NCBI GenBank assembly: GCA_951804985.1
Contig: OX638130.1
Location: forward strand, 41,441,475 to 41,505,474
DNA from: Dryomyza anilis
Lineage: Eukaryota; Arthropoda; Insecta; Diptera; Dryomyzidae
Length of the DNA: 64,000 bases
Direction: 5' to 3'
This document shows positions 10,906 through 20,778 of this stretch, piece by piece. Every line of letters starts with the position of its first letter. Within the stretch, counting starts at the first letter, position 1. The notes beneath the pieces are model-generated. The model did not search any database. It saw only the letters and a list, made by a program, of their open reading frames with translations, and had not been told where the DNA came from. The translations under genes and the position numbers were made by a program.

Positions 10906-11399
10906 AGTTTAAAATTCAGTCTACGGAAAACTGTTCTACGAATTCGTATCGCTGGATTGTGCACAAAATAAAAACAATAATAATATTTGGTTTTAACTAG
11001 TATTATTTCAACTAGTATTAATTAACTTTATTTATTTAAATAACAACTTAAAGAATAATCACTTATATCAACTGCTGAATTTATACAATTTAGCTTAACA
11101 ATGTTCACTCACGAGACGCACTGGTTCACTATCAAATCACAACTGAAGTGCTGTGCCTCAGATGCGGCGGTCTTATATACTGCAGGCATCAGTTCGACAC
11201 GTTTCGACAAGCTTCGACTTGTTTCGAGAACCTTCTACTCGTTTCGTGAATGACGCATGCTATTTGCATCTCATTCGCACTCATGTGTTTTAATGTGCCT
11301 ATCTTTCATCTCTTTCTCGCACATTGCTCAGTGCGCTTGTGTCTCATTTATTAATGTTGAATGCTTGCACTATGGGGCAAATTACATCTATTCGTAACA
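10906..11399 (-). repeat. solo LTR of the 30-38 kb gypsy family
   Basis: On the plus strand it runs from ttcagtctacgg to ctattcgtaaca, the reverse complement of an LTR with ends TGTTACG...CGTAACA. It shares the full pattern (cacgagacgcactggttcac, cgacacgtttcgacaagc, gcatctcattcgcactcatg) with the LTRs at 30.2, 35.2, 37.4 and 58.9 kb. There is no internal sequence on either side, so it is a product of LTR-LTR recombination or a truncation. Confidence 0.9.
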
Positions 11400-12100
11400 A
11401 TGTAAATAAAAAAATGTAATTTAAAAGAGGGAAACAATTAATATTGTGTAAAGAAGACTTTAGAATTAAATATATTTCTTTACTATAAAATAAAATGTAA
11501 ACATAAATGTGTTTACATGTAAATGAAATGTTGTTCACATTCAACCATATATTGGCAAGAACGCCGCAAATTATTCAATCTGAACATAAATATGTTTGAA
11601 CGAAAAAAAATATGTTTGAACGAAAAAAAATATGTTTGGTTGTTATTATAATAATGTTTGGTAATCAAATAATACTTTTGTTTGCATAAAGCTCCAAAGA
11701 TATATTTAATGCCTGCAAAATGATGTTTGGGAGAGCCCTTTTTTTGCAGCGTGTACAAAATCTGATGATGAGGTTCCTTGAACAGTACTTAAAAACTTAG
11801 AAGTTAGAAAAAATGAATTAAAAAAATATTGTTTGATCCACACGGTTACTCCAAAGTCAAACATTAAATTGTATTGCGTAAGAAATATAATTCACAATTT
11901 TTAATACTTGAAGTTCAATTCATATTATTCTTTTTTCAAGATTCATTTGTACATTTATTTGATTATGTATGCAATTTAGTGACTTAGCTAATGAGCTACT
12001 ACAACTATGATAAATTATATTAATATTAATGCTTTGTTGTTTTTAAATTTATACAATTATTAAGAATGAAAATACGTTCATATTAGAAGGATATAAAAAA
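11400..12100. other. AT-rich stretch, no gene seen
   Basis: It contains a short tandem run of the word aatatgtttgaacgaaaaaa near 11587-11637 (three partial units). Nothing else is recognisable. Confidence 0.6.
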
Positions 12101-12104
12101 AAAT

Positions 12105-12600
12105 AAAAATATCACAGATTTCAGTCAGTTTCTAATCCAAAAAGTAATCACCAATTTTTTCTATTTGAGCAGAATCGTGAATATCGTCTGTGGAGACGTA
12201 CCAATCGCTATTTAAACACTTTCTAAGTATTTTATTTTGCGCAACTTGTTATTTTTTTAAAATGAGTTTTAGCAATAACATTAAATATAGGACTTCCATA
12301 GTATTTAATTGGTCTCGTAACTACTTTATATAACAATAATTTGATTTTTACGCTTAAATTAGATTTTCTGTTAATAACACTATACATTATTTTTAAAGTT
12401 TTATTTATCTTTTCAATAATATATTTAATATGATTTTTAAAAGTAATTTTCTTGTCAAAAATAATTCCTAAGTACTTAACATCACTCTCCCAATTGAAAG
12501 AAATGTTTCCAACGCGTAGAAGTTTCTTAGGTATTTCTAGTGTTCTCAGACCAGTAAAGAATATGGCTTTTGTTTTCGAAACATTCTGACGTATCTTCCA
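12105..12600 (-). pseudogene. jockey-clade LINE RT, C-terminal fragment
   Basis: Translation of the minus strand gives KTKAIFFTGLRTLEIPKK, VKYLGIIFDKKITFKNHIKY and LLLYKVVTRPIKYYGSPIF, which follow jockey RT (AIFFT..., VKYLG-LDK-L-F--H, LYK--IRP---YGSP). A frameshift near 12270-12290 precedes the last part. Both the catalytic region and the 3' end are missing. It is too degraded to stand out as an open frame. Confidence 0.8.
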
Positions 12601-12939
12601 TTTTGTATAATATTACTTATTAATATACTTGAAGTTTCGAAGAGTGTAATTATTATATCTTACTGGAAAATATATAATATTATACATTAAATTAAAATAT
12701 TGAATTTCTTCTATCTAATAATGCTTTTCTTTTGTTTATATTTTAAACATGTAATATGTTTAGTTAATATGAAAACAATACTCAAAAGTGAAACCAAAGA
12801 AAACAACAATTAAAAGTTTGGTGGGGTTTTAAAAAAAATACATCAAAAAACATAATTTCCTAAAATATTTATAAAACTACAATAATATGCCAAAAAGTCT
12901 TGCTGTCTTAATTTATAATAATAATATAATAGTTTGGCA

Positions 12940-13228
12940 CTACAGTCCCATAAGAACTTAGGCCGAGCTCTCTCACCATTTTGAGCTGTGCGTGTTATAT
13001 TTGTACTCAAAGTGGTGGGACCTACAGTTTATTGCTGAATCCAAACGGCGGGTGAGAGCTTTTCATAGGCAATGTTTTACTCTCGTAGGTTTGCCATTTA
13101 CTGCCGAGAGGTAGCGCGGTATAGAAAAATGTTTGTATGAAAAGATGTTGTTAGCCCCAGTCCAGGCATGAACCGGGGACCTTTCGGCTCGTAGTCCAAC
13201 GAACTAACCACTGAGCTACCGCGGCCTA
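12940..13228 (-). mobile_element. tRNA-derived SINE, copy 1
   Basis: Read from 13227 downward, a tRNA-like head carries a perfect box A (TAGCTCAGTGG) and a box B-like GGTTCATGCC, both RNA polymerase III promoter elements. The head resembles tRNA-Arg. The roughly 190-bp body (taccgcgctacctctcggc, ggtcccaccactttgag) is shared with the copy at 46541. A short A-run lies beside the head at 13233-13245. The copies differ at scattered sites, so the family is not young. Confidence 0.85.
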
Positions 13229-14468
13229 AACTTAAAAAAAAAAAACCTATTTTTTCCAGTGGATCCTCCAGTGAAAATACGTGATATCTATAAATATAAA
13301 AATCGATTGTCGTGCGCAAAAACTCGAGAACGACTCGACCGATTTGGATGATTCTTTATTTGTTATCTTCGTCTCAATACTGACGTGCTTTAGAAAAAAA
13401 ACCCGGAAAACCCCAAAAGAAAATCCGGAAAATAAAAAAAAAACTTAATTTTTTAAAATTCGCCCATAAGGTACACAAATGCGCGTGGCAAAACTGAACA
13501 TTTCAATCGAAATATCTGTATACTTAAGATAGCCAAGGTTATGAAATTTGACTCTAATTTTAAAAGCAAAAGTTATAAAAATCGAACAAGATTATATTTA
13601 TCATTTTAATCGCCATGTAGAATGTGGGTGTGATTAAACAAAGGGGAGTGACATCCACATAATAAAAACTTTAAAAATAACATACCTTCGGACCTCCTAA
13701 CTTATAAAAATCGAAACAAAATAATTATATACATAAAAATATAAAATTCTAATCGTCACGTAAGAGCTTTTTTTTTTTGTCCATATTAAAACATGGAATT
13801 ACTATGGATGGTGGTCGTATATATTGTCCAATATTTTAAATATTTATATATTTATTAATATTTATATTAAAATCAATATTAAAAATATTTATTTTCATTG
13901 TTATTCTCATTAAATGCCTAACTAATTATAAATGTAACAGTAGGTTACTATGGGAGGTAGGCGTGTCTCTTGTACAATTTCGTCTATTTTTAATTTATTA
14001 TTAATATATAATGTAATAAAACATCCAAGTGTTGATTTTGGTTACTATATCTCTTTAAATGCCCGAGTAATAATCGTTTAAATTTTAGGTTAATATGGGA
14101 GGTGGGCGTGAACATCGACCGATTTTTTCCAATTTTTTTTACCATAATTTTCTTTTATTAAAAAAAGGTAATATACAAAATTTCAAACTTCTACGATCAT
14201 TATTTCTATTTTTGGCCGCGGCTTGTATGGGGTGCTCCGTGCAGAATTGTAAAGGTTGTCTCCGTTGTTGTACCGCGATTTTTATATTCTGCGATAACAA
14301 ACATTTTCACATTTCACGTGTGGGAAAGCTGCAGTTTTTCTTTTCGCCTCTTCGCTGTGATCGGTTTTTCACGCTAAATCTGATGGGTTTTAAAAAATAA
14401 TACGCGAAAAAAATTGTACGGTGGACAATGGGTTTTTAGTTTCGACACAGTTTTATTATAATTTTTTT
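13229..14468. other. AT-rich stretch with interspersed-repeat words, no gene seen
   Basis: It contains ctcgagaacgactcgaccga near 13323 and twice a 'gggaggtRggcgtg' phrase (13950, 14097), the style of phrases common in fly dispersed repeats. The open frame at 14095-14400 shows no recognisable domain. Confidence 0.5.
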
Positions 14469-15100
14469 ATACCCTACACTAAGAGTGAAAGGGTATATTC
14501 AGTTTGGTACGCCGTTTGTAACACCCAGAAGGAAGCATCTCCGGTATGGAAAAGTATATATATTCTTGATCAGCATGACCTCCTGAGTCGATTTAGCGAT
14601 GTCCGTCTGTCCGTCTGTCTGTCTGTTGAAATCCCTAAGACTTTTAAAATTGAAGAGCTAGATAAATGAAACTTATAACTTAAATTACTAATATACCTAC
14701 GCTGTATGTGCGAAAAAATTGGCGAGATCGGTCCATTGTGACCTATGATCCGACCACTTATGTTCAAATACCTCATATAAAATGTACATATAAAGATCAA
14801 TTTTTATGTATACGGGCTTAGGTAAACTTTTTTGGTCAAATATATATTGATATCATGCTCAAATACATGATAATAATGTTTTCCGGCGAAAAGACTTGTG
14901 GTTCACAAAAAAAAAAAAAATCGAAATTCGGTACACCTACCCATTTGTAAATATGGGTATCAAATGAATGGAAATTCTTCAGCGATTGAATTTTTTATGT
15001 GTAGGGTATTTAGACCGACTATAATTTTGATAATCCTAACTATCATAATTACACCTACTTTAAAATTTCCCATGTGATCTAACCTTCCCAACTGGTTTTT
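14469..15100 (+). mobile_element. mini-me/DINE-1-like repeat, copy 1
   Basis: Starts ataccctacactaagagtg and contains tatatatattcttgatcagc followed by gtccgtctgtccgtctgtct, the paired (TA)n and (GTCY)n proto-microsatellites typical of mini-me/DINE-1 elements of flies. It ends aaccttcccaactggttttt. Two more copies at 15617 and 21142 share both ends. There is no coding capacity. Relative to the 21 kb copy it lacks about 90 bp before the 3' hairpin. Confidence 0.8.
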
Positions 15101-15134
15101 ATTAAATTTAATTGAAATTATACTTTTCATATTG

Positions 15135-17115
15135 TACCGTCAACTGGGGTGACTTTGACCCGAAAAACTGTATATGTTGATTTTGTAATACTTATAATTC
15201 ACTATTTTGTAATGGAATTAATATTTCATTATTTTGTAAAATATTGTAAGTATGTCCCCTTTAAGCATCAGCAATCAAAATTTCATGGTGTAATAACAGT
15301 AATTATAAAAAAATAAAAATGGTTCAAAGTCACCTCGCGGGTGAGGTGAATTTGGCCCAAACATGTTAATCACCAATTTTATCTATGTTTTTATTGAACT
15401 ATAAGATGACTATGATACTATATCATCATAAATGTTTTACTAAAAATCCAGATCACTTGAAACCCCTTTATATTTCGAATAATAAGTATGGTAATGAGGA
15501 TTATTATGAAATAGATAAAAAACATATATATAGAACAAGCTTATTTAATGGAATAAAACATATATAGATAACACAAAATAATCAAATAAAATAGTCAACT
15601 GATATGTAATAGCAATTAAAAACCAGTTGGGAAGGTTAGATCAACTGGGAAATTTTAAAATATGTGTTATTATGATAGTTAGGATTATCAAAATTATAGT
15701 CGGTGTAAACCGACTATAAATACCCTACACATATGTGTGGTTACCGTTCAAAGTGGTATATACAAGGGTATAGGAATCCTGAAAATAACTACAAAATTTT
15801 AATCGCTGAAGAATTTCCTTTTATTCGATACCCATATTTACAAATGGGTAGGTGTACCGAATTCCAATTTTTTTTTTGGGAACCACAAGTCGTTTCGTGA
15901 GAAAACATTATTTTCATGTATTTGAGCATAATGTCAATATATATTTGACAAAAAAAAGTTTACCTAAGCACGTATACAGTAAAATTTATCTGTAGATGTA
16001 AATTTATCTGAGGTATTTGAACCTAAGTGGTCGGTTCTCAGGTCTCAATTAACCGATCATGCCAATTTTCTTGTTCAGACAGCTTAGATAAGTAATCTAA
16101 ATCTAAAGTTTCATTGCGCTAGCTCTCCTACTTTTCTGTAATCGTGATTTGAATAGACAGAAGGACAGACAGACAGACGGACATCGCTTAATCGACTCAG
16201 GAGGTCATGCTGATCAAGAACATATATACTTTTCCGTACAGAAGATGCTTTCTTCAGGGTGTTACAAACGGCGTACCAAACAGAATATACCCTTTCACTC
16301 TTAGTGTAGGGTAACAAATAAATTATGACTATTTTATAATAAACATTTCTCTTTTAGTAAATGGCTTATGTGGATTTTTTTAATATGTCTTGATAAATAA
16401 TGGCCACTTCCAGTTATTCTCGCTTTAGTCTTGCAATTAACTCAACTCCACAGTTTTCCATTCATATTGTTAAGACAATGTCTGACATTAAATAACAAAC
16501 TAACTAAAATTAAAACACGTTTATTATAAAAATGGGAAAATATAGTAAATATATGAAAAAAGATTGGAACAAATAACCCCACAATTTCACATGATTTAAT
16601 TAACATGGGTAAACACGTTGGAATTATTTGAAGTGGATTTTAACCGGGTCAAAGTCACCCCCCATGTATAGTTTGCGGCGACTTTAACTCGGACCAAAGT
16701 CACACCAAAAACATTAATTTTAGAACGATTAAATAAAATAAATAATAAAAAAGAGTAATGGACTAAAATGACAATATATATGTGGTTTATTAGAAAGAAA
16801 ATATATTAATTTCTAACATAAAATAGGTAACGTATTGATATCATTCGTATACTTTAAAGACTACATAGATGTTGTTCGTAAATAAAATTAATGCTTTTTA
16901 CCTAAATTTACAAAGATATTAATATATTGGAATATGAGAGTTAAATGTTGAAGAAATAGCATTATGCAGATGGAAAATTCTTCAAAGAAAATAATTGTAA
17001 AAGAATTGAAATCTATAAGTCACTTGGATGCTCAGAAAATTTGATTGCAAACATTTTATTTTTTTGTTTGGCCAAAGTCACCTCCGGAAGTCTAAAATCA
17101 CCCCAGTTGACGGTA
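15135..17115. mobile_element. TIR transposon 'CCGTCAACTGGGG', copy A
   Basis: Ends are taccgtcaactggggtgac and, inverted, tcaccccagttgacggta. Inner motifs of the form GGYCAAAGTCACC occur several times near both ends and internally (15323-15360, 16637-16705, 17072). It is interrupted by the mini-me-like copy at 15617-16312, leaving about 1.28 kb of element. Copy B at 20779-22727 is inverted and confirms the ends. No transposase frame is visible, so it is non-autonomous. TACTTTTC at 15121-15128 and 17117-17124 is a candidate target duplication. Confidence 0.8.
15617..16312 (-). mobile_element. mini-me/DINE-1-like repeat, copy 2, inside TIR copy A
   Basis: Reverse complement of copy 1 from aaaaaccagttgggaagg to cactcttagtgtagggta. 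It carries the (GTCY)n tract (16150-16185) and an inverted hairpin ttatagtcgg/ccgactataa near 15700. It splits TIR copy A, so it inserted later. Confidence 0.85.
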
Positions 17116-18224
17116 TTACTTTTCCTTGAACAGTAACACATAGGTGATTGTAGGTTTTTTGACCGATGTTGCTAATCGTTCGATTGTATAAAAAAAGGAT
17201 TCGGGCCTAATCCATTTCAGGATTTAGTACATTACGTTATGTCTTCTATACGTTAAAATCTGTAACTTGGTATTCAAATAAAATAATAAAAGCATTTTCT
17301 TCAATATGCATATCGTCGAGGTGGTAAGACTCGCCAATACAATTCTTACAAAAACTAATTTTTAAATATATTTTTGTTAATACTATAAAAATTAAAACCA
17401 TTTAAATACTCAGTAATGTATGCCAATGTCGGTCTAAGATTAGAAACCGACGGATAAAACGTATTTTTGTAAACATATTATTAAATTTTTTAAAACGTAA
17501 TTGGTGACTTCTACAGTGATGATATGTTCGAATTAAATTAAGAATAATCGAGAAACAGAACAAACTTGAACTGATGCCACAATGAATCGCATTTTTTTCT
17601 CGGATTGAGTTTAAGAATTATTCGAGATTTCTAAGTGCTTCGAAACATGGCAGACTGAATTCAGTTTTGTCTGAATAATTTTGTTGTCTTTAATTTTTTA
17701 TTTGTTAAACTAAGTTCCTAGTTAAATGTTAATGCAAATAAAATTCGTTGAAAAACCATCTGTCTTTTATTAAATTAATTTTCAATTACTTGAAAGAAAA
17801 GTAAATATATACAATAACAAAAAAATACATATTTTATACTCTCAATAAAAATATTTTTAAATCTAAAATCGTTATTTTCCAGATAAAAAGGTCATTTTGA
17901 CCCAATTTGTGCCGAAGGGTTAGGAAATACATAATCATGGCCAGATCATGTTTGTCAAGTAAAATAAAATACATTATTATATTAATGTGATATTCTTACA
18001 TTATTTGTTATTGTGCACCAATCCTGAATAAAAAATACGGTGGGTTTTGCTTAAAGAAACGAGTTTCTTACCTCGATTTGGTGGGTTTTGCTTTTGAAAA
18101 GTTGGCAACACGCGCCACAAGACAGGTAGCGCGAGCGTTGTTGTAAAAAATGTGATACACGAGTCAGTTCCGAATTATTGAAATTGTAGTACAGGTAACA
18201 AAAAAGTAAAGTTTCCCTAGTAGA
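17116..18224. other. AT-rich stretch, no gene seen
   Basis: No recognisable ORF. The phrase ggtgggttttgc occurs twice near 18033 and 18079. Confidence 0.5.
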
Positions 18225-18440
18225 AATTTGGGTAGAGCCATGCTCATGAACTGATCATGCCATTATTTGAGATGATCGGGTTATGACGAGGCCCAAACGA
18301 GGAAACAAATCGGGGGCACGATGTCCTTGTAACGCAGTGCCCCGATCATGTACTCACCTCAGGCCATGATCATGCACTGATCGGGTAATTCCCCATTTCA
18401 TTATTTACCCGACCATTTCCTTGTCAGAGCCCTACCATAA
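18225..18440. repeat. imperfect foldback with repeated gatcatg/gatcggg words
   Basis: gggtagagccatgctcatga at the left is imperfectly inverted at the right (cttgtcagagccctacc). The words tgatcatgc, gatcatg and gatcggg recur in between, and it is GC-richer than its surroundings. Probably a small MITE; the ends are not firm. Confidence 0.4.
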
Positions 18441-19090
18441 AAATGTGTTCATTATTATAACCCTACAAATACCCTAAGAAATAAAATTCAGTATTAAATG
18501 TAATACCGTGTATTTAAAAAAAAGAATTCTAAACATATAACATATTTAAGTATATAAAAATGGTATATAAGATTTCTAAGAATATATCAATAAAATCAAA
18601 TCAATGATTCATTTTTTGAATTACATATGAAAATTACAACATATATCAATTTATGAAACATAAATGAATCAGTCTAAGCTTAGTTTCACTGTAATTTTGT
18701 TTCATATTCACATTATTGTTTTATTTACATTATTATTACGCCGCAGAAATTGTCCAAATATTAAAATGTTTATTAACCAAAGTTAAACGAAATCGAAATT
18801 TAAACATTTCAGCATTTTTTTAAAGTTTGCCATTGACTAAAACCAACAAATTTGTGAAATTTTCGAACATAAAACTGACGCAAATTGACATAGTGAAAAG
18901 CAAGGATAATGATTGCGTCACAATCTCTCCACGCTGACAGAGAGATTTAACTCGATGGCGGCGGCTTTGCTCGCATACTAACTTGATCATTAACGCGTTT
19001 GTGCAATGTTGTTGCATGTGCCTGTGACAGCAGAATCTGCAACTATCTGTAAAACTATCCCACAACATTGCTAGAACGTGAGAACCGTTA

Positions 19091-19270
19091 GCAGCCATCC
19101 TCCCGAAAACGATTTGGTGGGACGCAGCTTCTTGTTCGAATCGAAACCGTGGCCCTTTAATATCACAGAGGCGCGCGTTACCACCTTGTCGGCCTCAATG
19201 TTTAGCAGCTGTGCGTATACATCGGTCAGCTCAGCACTGAGTGCGTGCGCTCAAAGTCACACTCGAGCAT
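19091..19270 (-). pseudogene. Abcf3: Abcf3-like (ABC-F ATPase) fragment
   Basis: Minus-strand translation gives LECDFERTHSVLS, then after a one-frame shift ELTDVYAQLLNIEADK, VTRASVILKGHGFD and PTKSFSGGW. This is the stretch of ABCF3-type proteins from the linker helix to the ABC signature (SGGW), which precedes Walker B. ABC-F proteins are soluble ribosome-associated ATPases. Only about 60 codons survive, with a frameshift and no Walker motifs, so it is a fragment and not a gene. Flanking sequence is repeat-like on both sides. Confidence 0.7.
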
Positions 19271-19789
19271 ACTGTACTGGGTTGACACAAGTGCTCGAAA
19301 ATAGTTTCATTTCAGAATACACCTTGCTGAGAGCACCGCCACCGCATCTGGTTAATCTGAAAATGTTTGAAGTCGTTGTAGAATTTTACCGTCGAAGGCA
19401 TTATAAAGGCGATGCCGATGTATAACAAGAATGCTGCATTAATTCTAAAATAAATGAAAAAATACATTTGATTCCTCTGATTTCAATAAAAATTACTCCG
19501 CGAATTCTAATGGAGTACCTTTTCCAAGTATTCCACATCTCTTTTCATATTTGTAAGATGTTATACGTAATCGTAAATTTGAAAGATTGTTGCAGCAATA
19601 TTTGTCGAATGTTAGGATGTGATATTTCTGGTGTACATCTTAGTTTTCTTAGTATAGGAATAACACATAATCTCTGCCCAATATCTCTGCCAAGGTTCAC
19701 CAGAGCCGGTGTGTTAAACTAGTATTATTATTAAGAATAATTAAATTGCTTTGGGAAAAAAATGAATTGTGAAGAAATTAATTTTTTTT

Positions 19790-20313
19790 GCGAACATCAC
19801 CAACAGCTGTTTCGAGCAGCGACAGGGTTTACTGCAGTTAAAAAGTACTTCAAATACGTACTATTTAAAATTAAAATGTACTTTGCGGAAAACGATTTTC
19901 GTTTTGCAAATTTGGAAAAGTATACATCCCGTTTAGAAAAGTTATGTCCCGTCAGATCAAAATTGACGAAAAAAAAATCTTCGGACAAATAAATTTGAAA
20001 ATAGTATTTGAAATTTAAATTTGAAAATAGTATTTGAAATTTAAAAAAAAATGTATTTTGTCGCATGAGAATCAGTTTACTCCATACACCATTTTATTTT
20101 TTTGGTAAATTGACTTTGGAATACTTTTTATATAAAATCCACTATTTATATAAAACCACTATTCTATTTTGTTATCCGTTTTTCAATAATTCTTAATAAC
20201 TTTCAGATCAAAATTCATGAAAAATATGAAAAGAAAAATACCGTGTAGAAAATATCGTGTCAATCTTAATCGTATTTATAAAACCAAATCAAGGGTGTAT
20301 GGAGAATACTGAT
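19790..20313 (+). repeat. dispersed repeat 'Q' with foldback tail
   Basis: 19797-19900 (caacagctgtttcgagcagc...gggtttactgcagttaaaaa) is similar, in inverse orientation, to 29640-29710 near the Hsp90 fragment. The tail 20066-20313 folds back: gagaatcagtttactccatacacc against ggtgtatggagaatactgatt. There is also a direct repeat, aatttgaaaatagtatttga, at about 19990 and 20020. No coding content is recognisable. Confidence 0.5.
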
Positions 20314-20778
20314 TATCAGTGACGACTAATCGACAAAACATACATTTCAGAAAGTTTTTCTTAGTTTCAAATATTGAACTATAAGTTGATCAAACCATGG
20401 TTGAATTATATACGGGTTAAGTCATCCTTCAAAATTCAGGAGCCATTTACTTTTTTTTAAAAACTGTGTGAAATACTCAACATTTGTTTACGTAAAATGT
20501 AAAAACGGAACGTCAAATCTCAACATTTAAAAAGTTTCTCTATGACTCCAACATCAACCACATGTATTAAAAAAGTGAAATAGTTAATTTGTGCAGTGAA
20601 ATTTCAAGAATATAGTGGAAATTAATTGCAAAAATCATAACCTTAAAATAAATTTTAAAATGACAATTAATTGTTTTATTTTCAATACATTTCTTTTCGA
20701 CATTCTCAGCATTCTGTATGCCAACTATCTGTCTAGATGAACTAACCTGTATATACTTCATCCATGAATCAAACGATG

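Noticed and set aside
14095..14400. 101-codon ORF with several cysteines
   Set aside because: The cysteine pattern is not a known knuckle and the region contains dispersed-repeat words; probably accidental.
15121..17124. TACTTTTC as a proven 8-bp target duplication for TIR copy A
   Set aside because: Using it leaves asymmetric ends on copy A, and copy B shows no matching duplication; kept only as a candidate.
18820..19098. Minus-strand 92-codon ORF downstream of the Abcf3-like fragment
   Set aside because: It does not continue the ABC-F protein (Walker B is expected) and shows no other recognisable motif.
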